A stretch of 64,000 nucleotides of DNA from positions 186,001 to 250,000 of the forward strand of contig NZ_BOMM01000003.1 of the NCBI RefSeq assembly GCF_016862195.1, written 5' to 3'. This DNA comes from Paractinoplanes ferrugineus (GTDB lineage: Bacteria > Actinomycetota > Actinomycetes > Mycobacteriales > Micromonosporaceae). A program made the position numbers and the translations under genes. The notes beneath the pieces were generated by a model that saw only the letters and a list, made by a program, of their open reading frames with translations, did no database searches and had not been told where the DNA came from. Shown here one piece after another: positions 25,555 through 33,982 of this stretch (positions are counted from its first letter, which is position 1; every line of letters begins with the position of its first letter).

Positions 25555-26052
25555 GCCGGGGGCGGCCGGGCTGGGTGGGGTCGGGCTGGGTGGGGTCGGG
25601 CTGGGTGGGGCCGAATCGGGTGGGACGGCACCGGGTGGCGGGCCCCAGGTGGCCGGGGCGGCGCCCGGCGGCGGGCCCCAAGGGGTGGGGGCGGCTCCCG
25701 GTGGCGGCGGAGCCGGCTGGCGTGCGGCCAGCAGAGCCGCGATGAGCAGGCCGAGGCCGGCGGCGACCAGCAGCGACATGATGATGCCGAAGATCGCGCT
25801 GGCGATGCCGTAGGTCTGCACGAAGCCTCGCTCATAGGACATCCGCGACAGCAGCTGTGGCAGCAGGGCCGTCCACAGCATCGACGCGGCGCCCTCGACC
25901 AGCATGATCACCAGGCCGAGGCGGGCCAGCTGCCGGCTGCGCGGGGGCAGGCGGCGGCCCTGGGTGCCGAGCAGGACCAGACCCACCACGAGCACGCCGA
26001 AGACCGGTGCCTGCACCAGGAAGGTCCCGAAGAACGCGCCAACTGAGATCAC
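25513..26052 (-). CDS. Small membrane protein with Pro-rich repeat tail
   Basis: 179 aa from GTG 26052 (194 aa if TTG 26097 is used; neither has a clear ribosome binding site). Four hydrophobic segments are visible: AFFGTFLVQAPVFGVLVVG, LGLVIMLVEGAASMLWTALL, SAIFGIIMSLLVAAGLGL and the adjoining LLIAALLAA. The C-terminal 70 residues are almost pure Pro/Ala/Gly/Ser repeats (GPPPGAAPATWGPPPGA, then SPTPP units). The family is not recognised; Pro-rich tailed four-TM proteins are common and uncharacterised in actinobacteria. It overlaps the MFS gene by 42 bp at the 3' end. Confidence 0.7.
   Translation of the reverse strand: MISVGAFFGTFLVQAPVFGVLVVGLVLLGTQGRRLPPRSRQLARLGLVIMLVEGAASMLWTALLPQLLSRMSYERGFVQTYGIASAIFGIIMSLLVAAGLGLLIAALLAARQPAPPPPGAAPTPWGPPPGAAPATWGPPPGAVPPDSAPPSPTPPSPTPPSPAAPGSVPPVGTVPPADR
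25567..25611 (+). repeat. Three tandem 15-bp G-rich repeats (quadruplex-prone)
   Basis: Unit TCGGGCTGGGTGGGG repeated three times almost exactly (the first copy differs at its leading base). It encodes the SPTPP repeats of the leftward membrane protein. The plus strand satisfies a G3-N1-2 quadruplex pattern and lies just beyond the MFS stop. Confidence 0.6.
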
Positions 26053-26101
26053 CGGCGAACCGTACCGGTCGGGTGCGACATTTCCGTGCGTGATCAACGC
26101 T

Positions 26102-26107
26102 TAGCAT
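26102..26107 (+). promoter_or_regulatory. -10 element TAGCAT of a probable leaderless thrB promoter
   Basis: TAGCAT is separated from ATG 26114 by GTGCCG (6 nt), the same hexamer and spacing as before argS. No ribosome binding site precedes the ATG. Confidence 0.4.
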
Positions 26108-26113
26108 GTGCCG

Positions 26114-27025
26114 ATGGGCCTGACCTTCGTGACCGAGCCGGTTTCCGTGCGCACGCCGGCCACCAGCGCCAACCTGGGCCCCGGCTTCGACGCTATGGGT
26201 CTCGCGCTGACCCTCTACGACGACCTGACCGCCCGGGTCACCGACGGCGGCTTCGGGGTGACCGTGACCGGTGAGGGCGCCGGCGAGTTGCCCGGCGACG
26301 AACAGCACCTGGTCGTCCGGGCGATGCTGGCGGCCTTCGACGAGCTCGGCGGGCGTCCCGCCGGGCTGGCGGTGGAGTGCGTCAACCGCATCCCCCAGGC
26401 CCGCGGCCTCGGCTCCTCCTCGGCGGCCATCGTCGGCGGCATCGAGCTGGCCCGCGGGCTGGTCGCGGGCGGCCGCCGACTGCTGGACGACGAGGCCGCC
26501 CTGCGCCTCGCGGCCCGGCTCGAGGGACATCCCGACAATGTCGCTCCGTGCCTGTTGGGCGGCTTCACCATCGCGTGGACCGAGGGCGCCGGCGGGCGCG
26601 CTGTGCGGTTGGACACACACCCGGCCGTACGGCCGAAGGTCTTCATCCCGACCGAGCGTGGCTACACCGCGAGCGCTCGCGCCGCGTTGCCTTTCGAGGT
26701 TCCGCACGCCGACGCGTCGTTCAACGCCGGTCGCGCGGCGCTGCTCACGCACGCCCTCACCACCGATCCCGGTCATCTGCTGCCGGCCACCGAGGATCGG
26801 CTGCACCAGGGCTATCGGGCCGTGGCCATGCCGGGCACCGCGTCGCTGGTGGCGGCGCTTCGATCGGTCGGCGTGGCCGCGGTGGTGAGTGGCGCGGGCC
26901 CGACCGTGATCGCATTGTCCGAGGTCCCGGCCGATTTCCACGCCGGAGCTGAATGGCGCGTCGAGATGTTGGGCGTGGATGCGCACGGTGCTCTTGTCAA
27001 AGGGAGTATGGTGGAACTCGCCTAG
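26114..27025 (+). CDS. thrB: Homoserine kinase
   Basis: 303-aa GHMP kinase (305 aa from GTG 26108) that phosphorylates homoserine for threonine synthase. Motif 1 is VRTPATSANLGPGFDAMG. The ATP-binding glycine/serine loop is IPQARGLGSSSAAIVGGI, and the C-terminal motif 3 is AAVVSGAGPTVIAL. EGHPDNVAPCLLGGF is typical of bacterial ThrB. ATG 26114 is favoured as a leaderless start. In most actinobacteria hom-thrC-thrB are contiguous; here a MarR-RND-MFS-membrane protein block separates thrC from thrB, giving thrB its own promoter. Confidence 0.96.
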   Translation: MGLTFVTEPVSVRTPATSANLGPGFDAMGLALTLYDDLTARVTDGGFGVTVTGEGAGELPGDEQHLVVRAMLAAFDELGGRPAGLAVECVNRIPQARGLGSSSAAIVGGIELARGLVAGGRRLLDDEAALRLAARLEGHPDNVAPCLLGGFTIAWTEGAGGRAVRLDTHPAVRPKVFIPTERGYTASARAALPFEVPHADASFNAGRAALLTHALTTDPGHLLPATEDRLHQGYRAVAMPGTASLVAALRSVGVAAVVSGAGPTVIALSEVPADFHAGAEWRVEMLGVDAHGALVKGSMVELA

Positions 27026-27351
27026 CGGGGCCCTGTTGCCGCAGGTCGTAAGAGTTGACTACGCTCAGGACCTAGCACAGCCGCGAAGCAAGCGATTCCT
27101 GCGGTTCGGCGCGCACCCCCGAGACTCCGGCCGGTTCTGCCGTCTCTCTAGCAAGGCACACGCCGAAGTAGCAGTTCTCCCACGTCGCTGCACTCGCCGA
27201 GACCTACTCGTCAACGTAAGACGGGCAGGGACACCGTCGGGCTGCTGTGCTGCATAACTCCCGCGCCGCTCCGGCGAAGCGGGTTCCGAGCCTCCCGGCC
27301 GATTTGGCTGCACACCGGGGGACACGGGCTTTTTCCGACGGAAGGAATCCA
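27026..27351 (+). promoter_or_regulatory. Long 5' leader/promoter region of rho
   Basis: 326 bp without a supportable gene. It contains several short GC hairpins (for example CCGCT-N7-AGCGG near 27267) and, just before the ribosome binding site, a GC-rich segment ending in TTTTT (27330-27334), reminiscent of an attenuator. rho genes commonly autoregulate by termination within their own leader, so a control role is plausible. The region after thrB has no strong terminator. Confidence 0.4.
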
Positions 27352-29469
27352 TTGAGCGACACCACCGACGTGACGTCGGGTGTTTCTGACGTCGCTGACG
27401 ACGGCGCCGGCACCACCGCGACCGCCACGAAGCGCCGCCGGGGCGGCACCGGGCTGTCCGCGATGCTGCTGCCTGAGCTGCAGAGTCTTGCCGCGTCCCT
27501 CGGCATCTCCGGCACTGCCCGGATGCGTAAGGGCGAGCTGATCACGGCCATCACCGAGAAGCAGAGTGGTGGCGCGCCGGCTGCCGAGAAGGCGCCGCGC
27601 CCCCGTGCCAGTGAGGTAACCGCCGAGGCCGCGCCGGCCCCGATCGCCGAGAAGGCGCCGGTTGCCGAGCGGGCGCCAGTCGTCGAGCGGGCGCCGGTTG
27701 CCGAGCAGGCCCAGGTCGTCGAGCGGGCGCCAGTGGTCGAGCGGGCGCCGGTTGCCGAGCAGGCACCGGTCGCCGGGAAGCCGGCCGAGGCGCCGCAGAC
27801 CGCCGCCGCTCCGGCGACGGAGGCTCCGGCGACCGAGGGTGGCAACAGCCGCCGCAGCCGCGAGCGCAACACCGCCCCGCGTGACCGTGACCGGGAGCGG
27901 GAGTCCGCCGCGGCGGCCACGCCCGTTGCCGAGCCGGTCAGCACCACGCCCCAGCCGGAGGTCGGCGAGCAGCGTGCCGAGCGTCCGGAGCGGGGCGACC
28001 GCAACCGCGATCGGCAGCGCGGCAACCAGCGCGACGACCGCGACCGTGGCCCGCGTGACGACCGTGACCGCAACCAGCGGGATGACCGCGGCCCGCGGAC
28101 CAGTGACCAGGGTCACGACGATGACGACGACGGCGGCGAAGGCGGTCGGCGCAGCCGGCGCAGTCGCTTCCGGGACCGTCGCCGCGGCCGTGACCGCGAC
28201 GGCGACACCGCCGGCAGTGTCGGCGGCGGTGGCGGCCAGCGGGAGAGCGGCGGCCAGCGGGACAGCGGGGGCCAGCGCGACGGTGGTGGCCAGCGTGACA
28301 GCGGCCGTGAGCCGCACGTCAACGAGGACGATGTGCTCGTCCCGGTGGCCGGCATCCTCGACGTGCTCGACAACTACGCGTTCGTCCGGACGACCGGTTA
28401 CCTGTCCGGGTCGAACGACGTCTACGTGTCGATGTCGCAGGTGAAGAAGTACGGCCTGCGCCGCGGTGACGCGGTGACCGGTGCGGTGCGAGCCACTCCG
28501 CGCGACAGCGGCGGCGACAACCGGCGCGACAAGTACAACCCGCTGGTCCGGCTGGACACGATCAACGGGATGGAGCCCGACGAGGCTCGCCGTCGTCCCG
28601 AGTTCTACAAGCTGACCCCGCTCTACCCGCAGGAGCGGCTGCGTCTCGAGACCGAGCCGCACATCCTCACCACCCGGGTCATCGACCTCGTCATGCCGAT
28701 CGGCAAGGGGCAGCGCGCGCTCATCGTGTCGCCGCCCAAGGCTGGTAAGACGATGGTGTTGCAGGCGATCGCCAACGCGATCACCCACAACAACCCCGAG
28801 TGCCACCTGATGGTCGTGCTTGTCGACGAGCGGCCCGAAGAGGTCACCGACATGCAGCGCTCGGTCAAGGGCGAGGTCATCGCGGCCACGTTCGACCGTC
28901 CGCCGCAGGACCACACCACGGTCGCCGAGCTCGCCATCGAGCGGGCGAAGCGGCTCGTCGAGCTGGGCCACGACGTCGTCGTGCTGCTCGACTCGGTGAC
29001 CCGTCTCGGCCGGTCCTACAACCTGGCCGCGCCGGCCTCCGGCCGCATCATGTCCGGTGGTATCGACTCGACCGCCCTCTACCCGCCCAAGCGGTTCCTG
29101 GGTGCGGCGCGCAACATCGAGAACGGTGGCTCGCTCACCATTCTCGCCACCGCGCTTGTCGAGACCGGCTCGATGATGGACACGGTGATCTTCGAAGAGT
29201 TCAAGGGCACGGGTAACGCCGAGCTCAAGCTCGACCGGAAGATCGCGGACAAGCGGGTGTTCCCGGCGATCGACATCGACCCGTCGGGCACGCGTAAGGA
29301 AGAGATCCTGCTCGGCAAGGAAGAGCTGGCGATCATCCACAAGCTCCGCAAGGTCCTGCACTCGCTGGACTCGGGCGCCGCGCTCGACCTGCTGCTCGAC
29401 CGCCTCAAGCAGACCCGCACGAACGTCGAGTTCCTGATGCAGATCGCGAAGTCGACGCCGGGCGAATAG
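27352..29469 (+). CDS. rho: Transcription termination factor Rho, extended actinobacterial form
   Basis: 705-aa hexameric RNA helicase that ends transcription. TTG 27352 is chosen because AAGGA lies 5 nt upstream; an in-frame upstream extension is not Rho-like. Order: Rho_N helical domain ([18 protein letters not shown], about 34-65); a 240-residue disordered insertion with [17 protein letters not shown] repeats and Arg/Asp-rich RDR repeats; the RNA-binding cold-shock-like domain ([18 protein letters not shown]); and the RecA-like motor with Walker [11 protein letters not shown] and Walker [14 protein letters not shown]. The Arg-rich insertion is known in high-GC Gram-positives and helps load structured GC-rich RNA. 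A strong hairpin follows the stop. Confidence 0.96.
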   Translation: MSDTTDVTSGVSDVADDGAGTTATATKRRRGGTGLSAMLLPELQSLAASLGISGTARMRKGELITAITEKQSGGAPAAEKAPRPRASEVTAEAAPAPIAEKAPVAERAPVVERAPVAEQAQVVERAPVVERAPVAEQAPVAGKPAEAPQTAAAPATEAPATEGGNSRRSRERNTAPRDRDRERESAAAATPVAEPVSTTPQPEVGEQRAERPERGDRNRDRQRGNQRDDRDRGPRDDRDRNQRDDRGPRTSDQGHDDDDDGGEGGRRSRRSRFRDRRRGRDRDGDTAGSVGGGGGQRESGGQRDSGGQRDGGGQRDSGREPHVNEDDVLVPVAGILDVLDNYAFVRTTGYLSGSNDVYVSMSQVKKYGLRRGDAVTGAVRATPRDSGGDNRRDKYNPLVRLDTINGMEPDEARRRPEFYKLTPLYPQERLRLETEPHILTTRVIDLVMPIGKGQRALIVSPPKAGKTMVLQAIANAITHNNPECHLMVVLVDERPEEVTDMQRSVKGEVIAATFDRPPQDHTTVAELAIERAKRLVELGHDVVVLLDSVTRLGRSYNLAAPASGRIMSGGIDSTALYPPKRFLGAARNIENGGSLTILATALVETGSMMDTVIFEEFKGTGNAELKLDRKIADKRVFPAIDIDPSGTRKEEILLGKEELAIIHKLRKVLHSLDSGAALDLLLDRLKQTRTNVEFLMQIAKSTPGE

Positions 29470-29474
29470 CACGC

Positions 29475-29523
29475 ACAAAAGGGACGCATCCTCATCACAT
29501 CGATGAGGATGCGTCCCTTTTGT
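29475..29523. terminator. 22-bp perfect stem terminator after rho
   Basis: The stem starts ACAAAAGGGACGCATC at 29475 and its exact complement ends GATGCGTCCCTTTTGT at 29523; 22 paired bases flank the loop ACATC. CTTTTGT on the plus strand and the mirrored T run on the minus strand make it potentially bidirectional. The rho stop is 6 bp upstream. Confidence 0.88.
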
Positions 29524-29603
29524 CGCACACGGTGTCTGACTTCCCACTCCCGGGGTCGGGCAAGTTTCCGAGTACCACTCGGCTCACCGTGGGAGGTAAC
29601 TCG

Positions 29604-30770
29604 ATGATCGTGCCCGGCTACCGGGACCATCCGACCGAGCCGTGGGACCGGACCGCGCCTGCCGATCCGGCCGAGGCGGAAGACTTCCTGCGTCGCTGCT
29701 ACCTCGAGAACCCCCGGCTCGGGCCGGTCGAACCGCGACTGGCGATCGTCCGCGCGCAGATCGCCGCCACCGGTACCTACGTGCACACCACCGAGGAACT
29801 CACGCACGGTGCCCGGATGGCGTGGCGCAACGCGAGTCGCTGCATCGGGCGGCTCTACTGGCGCAGTCTGGTGGTGCTCGACCGGCGCCGGGCGCGTACG
29901 GCTGACGAGATCTTCTCCCTGCTCGTGCATCACCTGCAGGCCGCCGGGGCCGGCCCGCTCCGGCCGGTGCTCAGCGTTTTCGCGGCGGCCCAGCCCGGCC
30001 AGCCGTTCGCCCGGGTGTGGAACGAGCAGCTGATCCGTTATGCCGGCTACCGCGACGAGGGCGGGCGCCGGGTCGGGGACGGCGGGCAGGTCGAGTTCAC
30101 CGCCGCCATGAATGGATTCGGCTGGCAGGGCAAGGGCGACCACTTCGACGTGCTTCCGCTGGCGATCGAGACACCCCACGAGGGCGTACGCCTCTACGAG
30201 CTCCCGGAGCGGGCCGTGCGTGAGGTTCCACTGGCCCACCCCGAGTACGACTGGTTCACCGAGCTGGGTCTGCGCTGGCACGCCGTACCGGCCATCTCGA
30301 ACATGCGGCTCACCATCGGCGGCGTGCACTATCCGCTGGCGCCGTTCAACGGGTGGTACATGGGAACCGAGATCGGCGCGCGCAACCTCGCCGACACCGA
30401 CCGCTACGACATGCTGCCCACCGTCGCCCGGCGGATGGGGTTGGACACCACAAGGGAATCGACGCTGTGGCGGGACCGGGCGCTCGTCGAGATCAATCGG
30501 GCGGTGCTGTGGAGTTTCGAGAGGGCCGACGTGCGGATGTCCGACCACCACACCGAATCGCAGCGGTTCCTCGCGCACATCCGCAGTGAGGAGAAGGCCG
30601 GGCGGCCGGTGCCGGCCGACTGGTCGTGGATCGTGCCACCGATGTCCGGGGGGATCACCCCGGTCTTCCACCGCTACTACGACGAGATGGACCTGCGTCC
30701 GGCGTTCTACCTCGACGACGAGGCGGCCCGGCTGGCTCGGGAGGGAAGCCGGTGCCCGTACCGAAAATAG
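29604..30770 (+). CDS. Nitric oxide synthase oxygenase (bacterial NOS)
   Basis: 388 aa, oxygenase domain only. The heme-thiolate cysteine is C80 in RNASRCIGRLYW, the NOS signature. The arginine-binding glutamate is E256 in FNGWYMGTEIGARNL. PPMSGGITPVFHRYY matches the pterin/dimer region. There is no fused flavoprotein reductase, so electrons must come from general cellular reductases, as in Bacillus NOS. It oxidises arginine to citrulline and NO; roles in oxidative or antibiotic stress, signalling or nitration are known in other bacteria. ATG 29604 has GGGAGG 7 nt upstream. Monocistronic between a terminator and a VOC gene; no nitration-cluster genes are adjacent. Confidence 0.95.
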   Translation: MIVPGYRDHPTEPWDRTAPADPAEAEDFLRRCYLENPRLGPVEPRLAIVRAQIAATGTYVHTTEELTHGARMAWRNASRCIGRLYWRSLVVLDRRRARTADEIFSLLVHHLQAAGAGPLRPVLSVFAAAQPGQPFARVWNEQLIRYAGYRDEGGRRVGDGGQVEFTAAMNGFGWQGKGDHFDVLPLAIETPHEGVRLYELPERAVREVPLAHPEYDWFTELGLRWHAVPAISNMRLTIGGVHYPLAPFNGWYMGTEIGARNLADTDRYDMLPTVARRMGLDTTRESTLWRDRALVEINRAVLWSFERADVRMSDHHTESQRFLAHIRSEEKAGRPVPADWSWIVPPMSGGITPVFHRYYDEMDLRPAFYLDDEAARLAREGSRCPYRK

Positions 30771-30784
30771 GGGATCATTCGGTA

Positions 30785-31186
30785 ATGACTTCGTTCATCT
30801 CGCACACGACAGTGGACTGCGCCGACGCCTATGCGCTGGCCAAGTGGTGGGGGCAGGTCCTCGACTACGTGGAGAACGCCGATGACCCCAACCTGCCCGG
30901 ACACGAGGAGTGCCCGATCATGAAGCGGGACGGGTCGCACACGGTGTTGTTCATCCAGGTGCCGGACGCCAAGACGGTGAAGAACCGCATCCACTTCGAC
31001 CTGCGGCCGGCTGCGGGCACCCGGGACGAGGAGTTGGCCCGGCTGATCGACCTCGGCGCCAAGCCGATCGACGACCTGCGCAAGGCGGACGGCTCCGGCT
31101 GGATGGTGCTGGCCGACCCGGAGGGCAACGAGTTCTGCATCCTGCGCAGTCACGACGAACTGGCCGTCGCCGCGAGCCGGGGCTAG
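30785..31186 (+). CDS. VOC family protein (glyoxalase-like)
   Basis: 133 aa. One VOC domain: SHTTVDCADAYALAKWWGQVL at the start, HTVLFIQVPDAKTVKNRIHF in the middle and MVLADPEGNEFCILR at the end. This subfamily (glyoxalase-like domain 6 type) is very common in actinobacteria and mostly uncharacterised. It starts 14 nt after the NOS stop, so it may be read through from NOS; its stop overlaps the convergent RNA ligase stop by 4 bp. Substrate unknown. Confidence 0.83.
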   Translation: MTSFISHTTVDCADAYALAKWWGQVLDYVENADDPNLPGHEECPIMKRDGSHTVLFIQVPDAKTVKNRIHFDLRPAAGTRDEELARLIDLGAKPIDDLRKADGSGWMVLADPEGNEFCILRSHDELAVAASRG

Positions 31187-31800
31187 GCGAATTCGTTCAC
31201 TGCGAAGTCGTCGCGGTGGCGCCACGCGGCGTCGGTGCGCACATGTTCAGCCCGTACCCATTTGAGCAGTTTGTGGGTGAACTCGGCGGCCGGGATCCGA
31301 CCGGCCGCACGCACCACGTAGCCCTCCGATCTCTCGGGGTCGCGTTGCGCCGCCCAGGCGGCGCGGGCCTCGCTGAGGCTGCCGCCGCGATAGAGCACCG
31401 GCACCACCGGCAGTTCCAGCCGGCGCGCCCAATCGACCGTGTCGTCCCAGCCCAGCAGGGTGTCGGTTTCGTCCCAGATGCCGAAGACGATGAACACGCC
31501 GGGCAGATCGGAATAGGCGATGCTGCGCCGCGCCCACATCGACTCGCCGCACACCCGCCAGTCGTCGGGTATCCGGTAGGAGGTCATCGCCCACAACGCC
31601 TTGGCCGGCCGGTCCCACGGCTGGGTGCCGGAGTCGACCGACCGGCCGTACATCGCGTCGCGGGTGAATGTCAGGTTGCCGCCGTCCAGCTTCTCCGTCA
31701 CCACCAGTTCACCGTCCAACCACGACAGATCACGCTGAATCCGGTCGTCGGCGGTTGCTCCGGGCGAATCGGGCAGATGGAAGGTGCGTGGGTACTTCAA
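31183..31800 (-). CDS. Small RNA ligase family protein (KxDG nucleotidyltransferase)
   Basis: 205 aa. The covalent nucleotidyltransferase motif I is VTEKLDGGNLTF (K near residue 36). Motif III-like VFGIWDETD, motif IV SEGYVVRAAG and the motif V lysines in FTHKLLKWVR follow. It is essentially the core adenylyltransferase domain of the RNA_ligase (Rnl2-like) superfamily without a clear C-terminal domain. TTG 31800 lies 2 nt past the kinase/phosphatase stop, with GGAGGGAG upstream. Third gene of an RNA repair operon; probably seals or adenylates repaired RNA ends, perhaps on a substrate different from that of the larger ligase upstream. Confidence 0.82.
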   Translation of the reverse strand: MKYPRTFHLPDSPGATADDRIQRDLSWLDGELVVTEKLDGGNLTFTRDAMYGRSVDSGTQPWDRPAKALWAMTSYRIPDDWRVCGESMWARRSIAYSDLPGVFIVFGIWDETDTLLGWDDTVDWARRLELPVVPVLYRGGSLSEARAAWAAQRDPERSEGYVVRAAGRIPAAEFTHKLLKWVRAEHVRTDAAWRHRDDFAVNEFA

Positions 31801-31802
31801 GG

Positions 31803-32699
31803 TCAGAAGTCTCCCTCCGCAACCTGGAACACGGTGAGGCCGAGTGCTCGCCACATGCGTACCACCTGTTGGCGGTCGTCGAAAACCCCGGCGACCCGCC
31901 ACCGGTCCCGGACCTGCGAATCGAAGATCTCCCGCTTGACTATCGCGTCCTTGCGGCTGTCGCCGGCCGGGCGCATGAACAGCGCCTCGTACGGGACACC
32001 GACGTACAGCTCGAGCCAGGCCTCGGTCTCCGGCCGGCAGACCTCGTCGCGTCCGGAGCAGAAGACGACGGCGTAGCCGGCCGCGTGCATGGCCCGGACC
32101 GCCGCGATGACCGCCGGGTTGGGGTTGTCCTCGCCGACCCGCGACCATTCGTAGGGGCTGCGTCCGGCCATCAGCGCGACCGTGCCGTCGATGTCGACGA
32201 GCACCGCCGGCGGCAGGTCCGGATCGGGCTCGTAGCCGACTCCCGGCCCGGCCGGATCGACGAACGGCACCGGCAACGGCAGATTCTTGCCGGCCAGGTA
32301 ACGCTCGTGCATGCGCCGGATGCCGGCTTCGCCGACCCGGTCGGACTCGGGCCGGTCGGCGTCGCGGCGCAGGCATTCCTCGAGCGGTACGTCGGTGAAG
32401 TCGTGCACCTCGAAGGTGGCGCCGTGCCGGGCGGCGAGTTCGGCCCATTCGCGTACGGTCTTGGCCCGCAGGTTGGTGTCGTCGACGATCACGTCGGCGT
32501 GCGCCCGCAGCAGCGCCTCGACCGCGGCCCGCTGCGCATGCGTCACCTGGGATTCGGCCCACTGGGTGAAGAGCCGGTCGCCGTGCAGCATCCGCCGCAG
32601 GTCGTCGCGGTTGACCCGGACCACCCGGGGCTGCAGCTTGCGGGCGAAGGTGGTCTTGCCGGACGCCGGCAGCCCCCGGGTGATCAGCAGTCTCGTCAT
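31803..32699 (-). CDS. T4-type polynucleotide kinase/3'-phosphatase (Pnkp-like)
   Basis: 298 aa, nearly the length of phage T4 Pnkp (301). The N-terminal 5'-kinase has P-loop GLPASGKTTFARKL (residues 9-22) and the catalytic-base motif NRDDLRRML, followed by lid arginines. The C-terminal HAD phosphatase has VDIDGTVALM (nucleophile Asp near 166), VVFCSGRDE, GDSRKDAIVKREIF and FDDRQQVVRMWRALG, and ends QVAEGDF, a close echo of the T4 enzyme. Together these remove 2',3'-cyclic or 3' phosphates and phosphorylate 5'-OH ends. ATG 32699 overlaps the upstream ligase stop as ATGA. Flanked by two ligases, it is the end-healing component of RNA repair. Confidence 0.93.
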   Translation of the reverse strand: MTRLLITRGLPASGKTTFARKLQPRVVRVNRDDLRRMLHGDRLFTQWAESQVTHAQRAAVEALLRAHADVIVDDTNLRAKTVREWAELAARHGATFEVHDFTDVPLEECLRRDADRPESDRVGEAGIRRMHERYLAGKNLPLPVPFVDPAGPGVGYEPDPDLPPAVLVDIDGTVALMAGRSPYEWSRVGEDNPNPAVIAAVRAMHAAGYAVVFCSGRDEVCRPETEAWLELYVGVPYEALFMRPAGDSRKDAIVKREIFDSQVRDRWRVAGVFDDRQQVVRMWRALGLTVFQVAEGDF

Positions 32700-33772
32700 T
32701 CCTCGGTCACCTTGACTCCGTGCGGGGTCCGGTCGCCGTCCGGACGTGCCTGCTGCCAGATCATCGGACGGTAGTCCTTGCCGTCGAGCCGCAGGAACAG
32801 TGCTCCCCGGTGTTCGCTGCGCACCGCCAGGGCCGCGAACTCCTTGCGGCCCCAGCCCGCCGGCAGCCCGGCCTCGATCTCCGCGAACGCCGCCTCGATC
32901 GCCGCCACGTGGGCCTCGACGGTGGCGGTGAGCTCGTCGGCGACGCCGCGGACCCACGGATGGAATTCCTCCGGGAGCGGCTCGAGCAGGGCGTCCAGGT
33001 CACCGCCGGTGGCCATGACTTCCCAGACGGTACGGGCGGAGAGCCCGGTGACCAGCCGATGCAGCCGGACGTACCCGGCGTACTTGATCTTCACCCGCTG
33101 GTCGAGCTCGGTGAAGTGCACGACCAGGCCCTCCCGACCGGCGCGCGGCGGTGCGGCGAGCGCGTCGGCGAACGTCGGGTAGGTGAAGCTCTCCACGACC
33201 GGTCCCGGCCAGTCCGGCACGGCCTCCGGTCCGTAGCTGCGGCCGGTCGCCATCTCGACGGCGCCGAGGAGGATGAGGTCGTCCAGCCCGTCGTAGTCGA
33301 GCACGATCCGGTTGCCCGGGTAGACGATCTCGACAAGCACGGTGTGGCCCACCGGCGGGACAACCCCGGCATACCGCGTACGCAGCACCTCGGTGGCGTG
33401 CCGCGCCTGGTCGGAGGTGAAGGAGCCGCGGGTGGCCACGGCGAGTCGCGACCCGTCGTGGTAGATGATCCCGAGCGAGCCGTCCGCCTTGTCGGTCACG
33501 CGCACCTTCATGTCAAGGTCGACTTCCGGCGCGTGCGACTCGTTGTGGTTGAAGAACTTGGCGAACGGCCGCGCGACGATCCGCCCCGCGTCGTCGACGA
33601 TCAGGCCCCGGCAGGCGAGCGTGACCGGGGTCCACGCCCCCGCGTACTGGCACGCCTCGGTGTAGTTGTAGATCACCAGGGGCAGGCTGGGGTGCCGCTG
33701 CAGCCGGACCAGTCCGGTTTCCACCGCCGTGGTCAGTTCGACCTGATCGAGGATGTCGGCGAGCAGCGTCAT
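32696..33772 (-). CDS. T4 Rnl1-like RNA ligase
   Basis: 358 aa. Motif I is VTDKADGSLGIIY (lysine near residue 95). Motif Ia/III-like VEIVYPGNRIVLDYDG matches the T4 RnlA NRIV segment, motif IV is EGLVVHF and motif V VKIKYAGYVRLH. The helical C-terminal region from about 240 resembles the Rnl1 tRNA-binding domain. ATP-dependent joining of 3'-OH and 5'-phosphate RNA ends is expected, classically repairing tRNA cut in the anticodon loop. ATG 33772 is chosen because GGAAGGAAAGG precedes it. First gene of the three-gene operon; its stop is coupled to pnkp. Confidence 0.93.
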   Translation of the reverse strand: MTLLADILDQVELTTAVETGLVRLQRHPSLPLVIYNYTEACQYAGAWTPVTLACRGLIVDDAGRIVARPFAKFFNHNESHAPEVDLDMKVRVTDKADGSLGIIYHDGSRLAVATRGSFTSDQARHATEVLRTRYAGVVPPVGHTVLVEIVYPGNRIVLDYDGLDDLILLGAVEMATGRSYGPEAVPDWPGPVVESFTYPTFADALAAPPRAGREGLVVHFTELDQRVKIKYAGYVRLHRLVTGLSARTVWEVMATGGDLDALLEPLPEEFHPWVRGVADELTATVEAHVAAIEAAFAEIEAGLPAGWGRKEFAALAVRSEHRGALFLRLDGKDYRPMIWQQARPDGDRTPHGVKVTEE

Positions 33773-33982
33773 GGGACCTTTCCTTCCGGCGGGAATGCTG
33801 CGAGGGCCACTCACGTTATCGACACCGGATCAGGAAAGTCGCCCGATTTCTCGTCGGAGTGCCGGGCATGGCAGACTGGTTAATCGGCAAGGTTCCGGTT
33901 CACGCCCGAGCCCACCGCCCTGGCGGGGCGGCGCGGTGCTGACAGCGACCCGGCGACCACATTCAGAGAGGGACCGAGAGCA

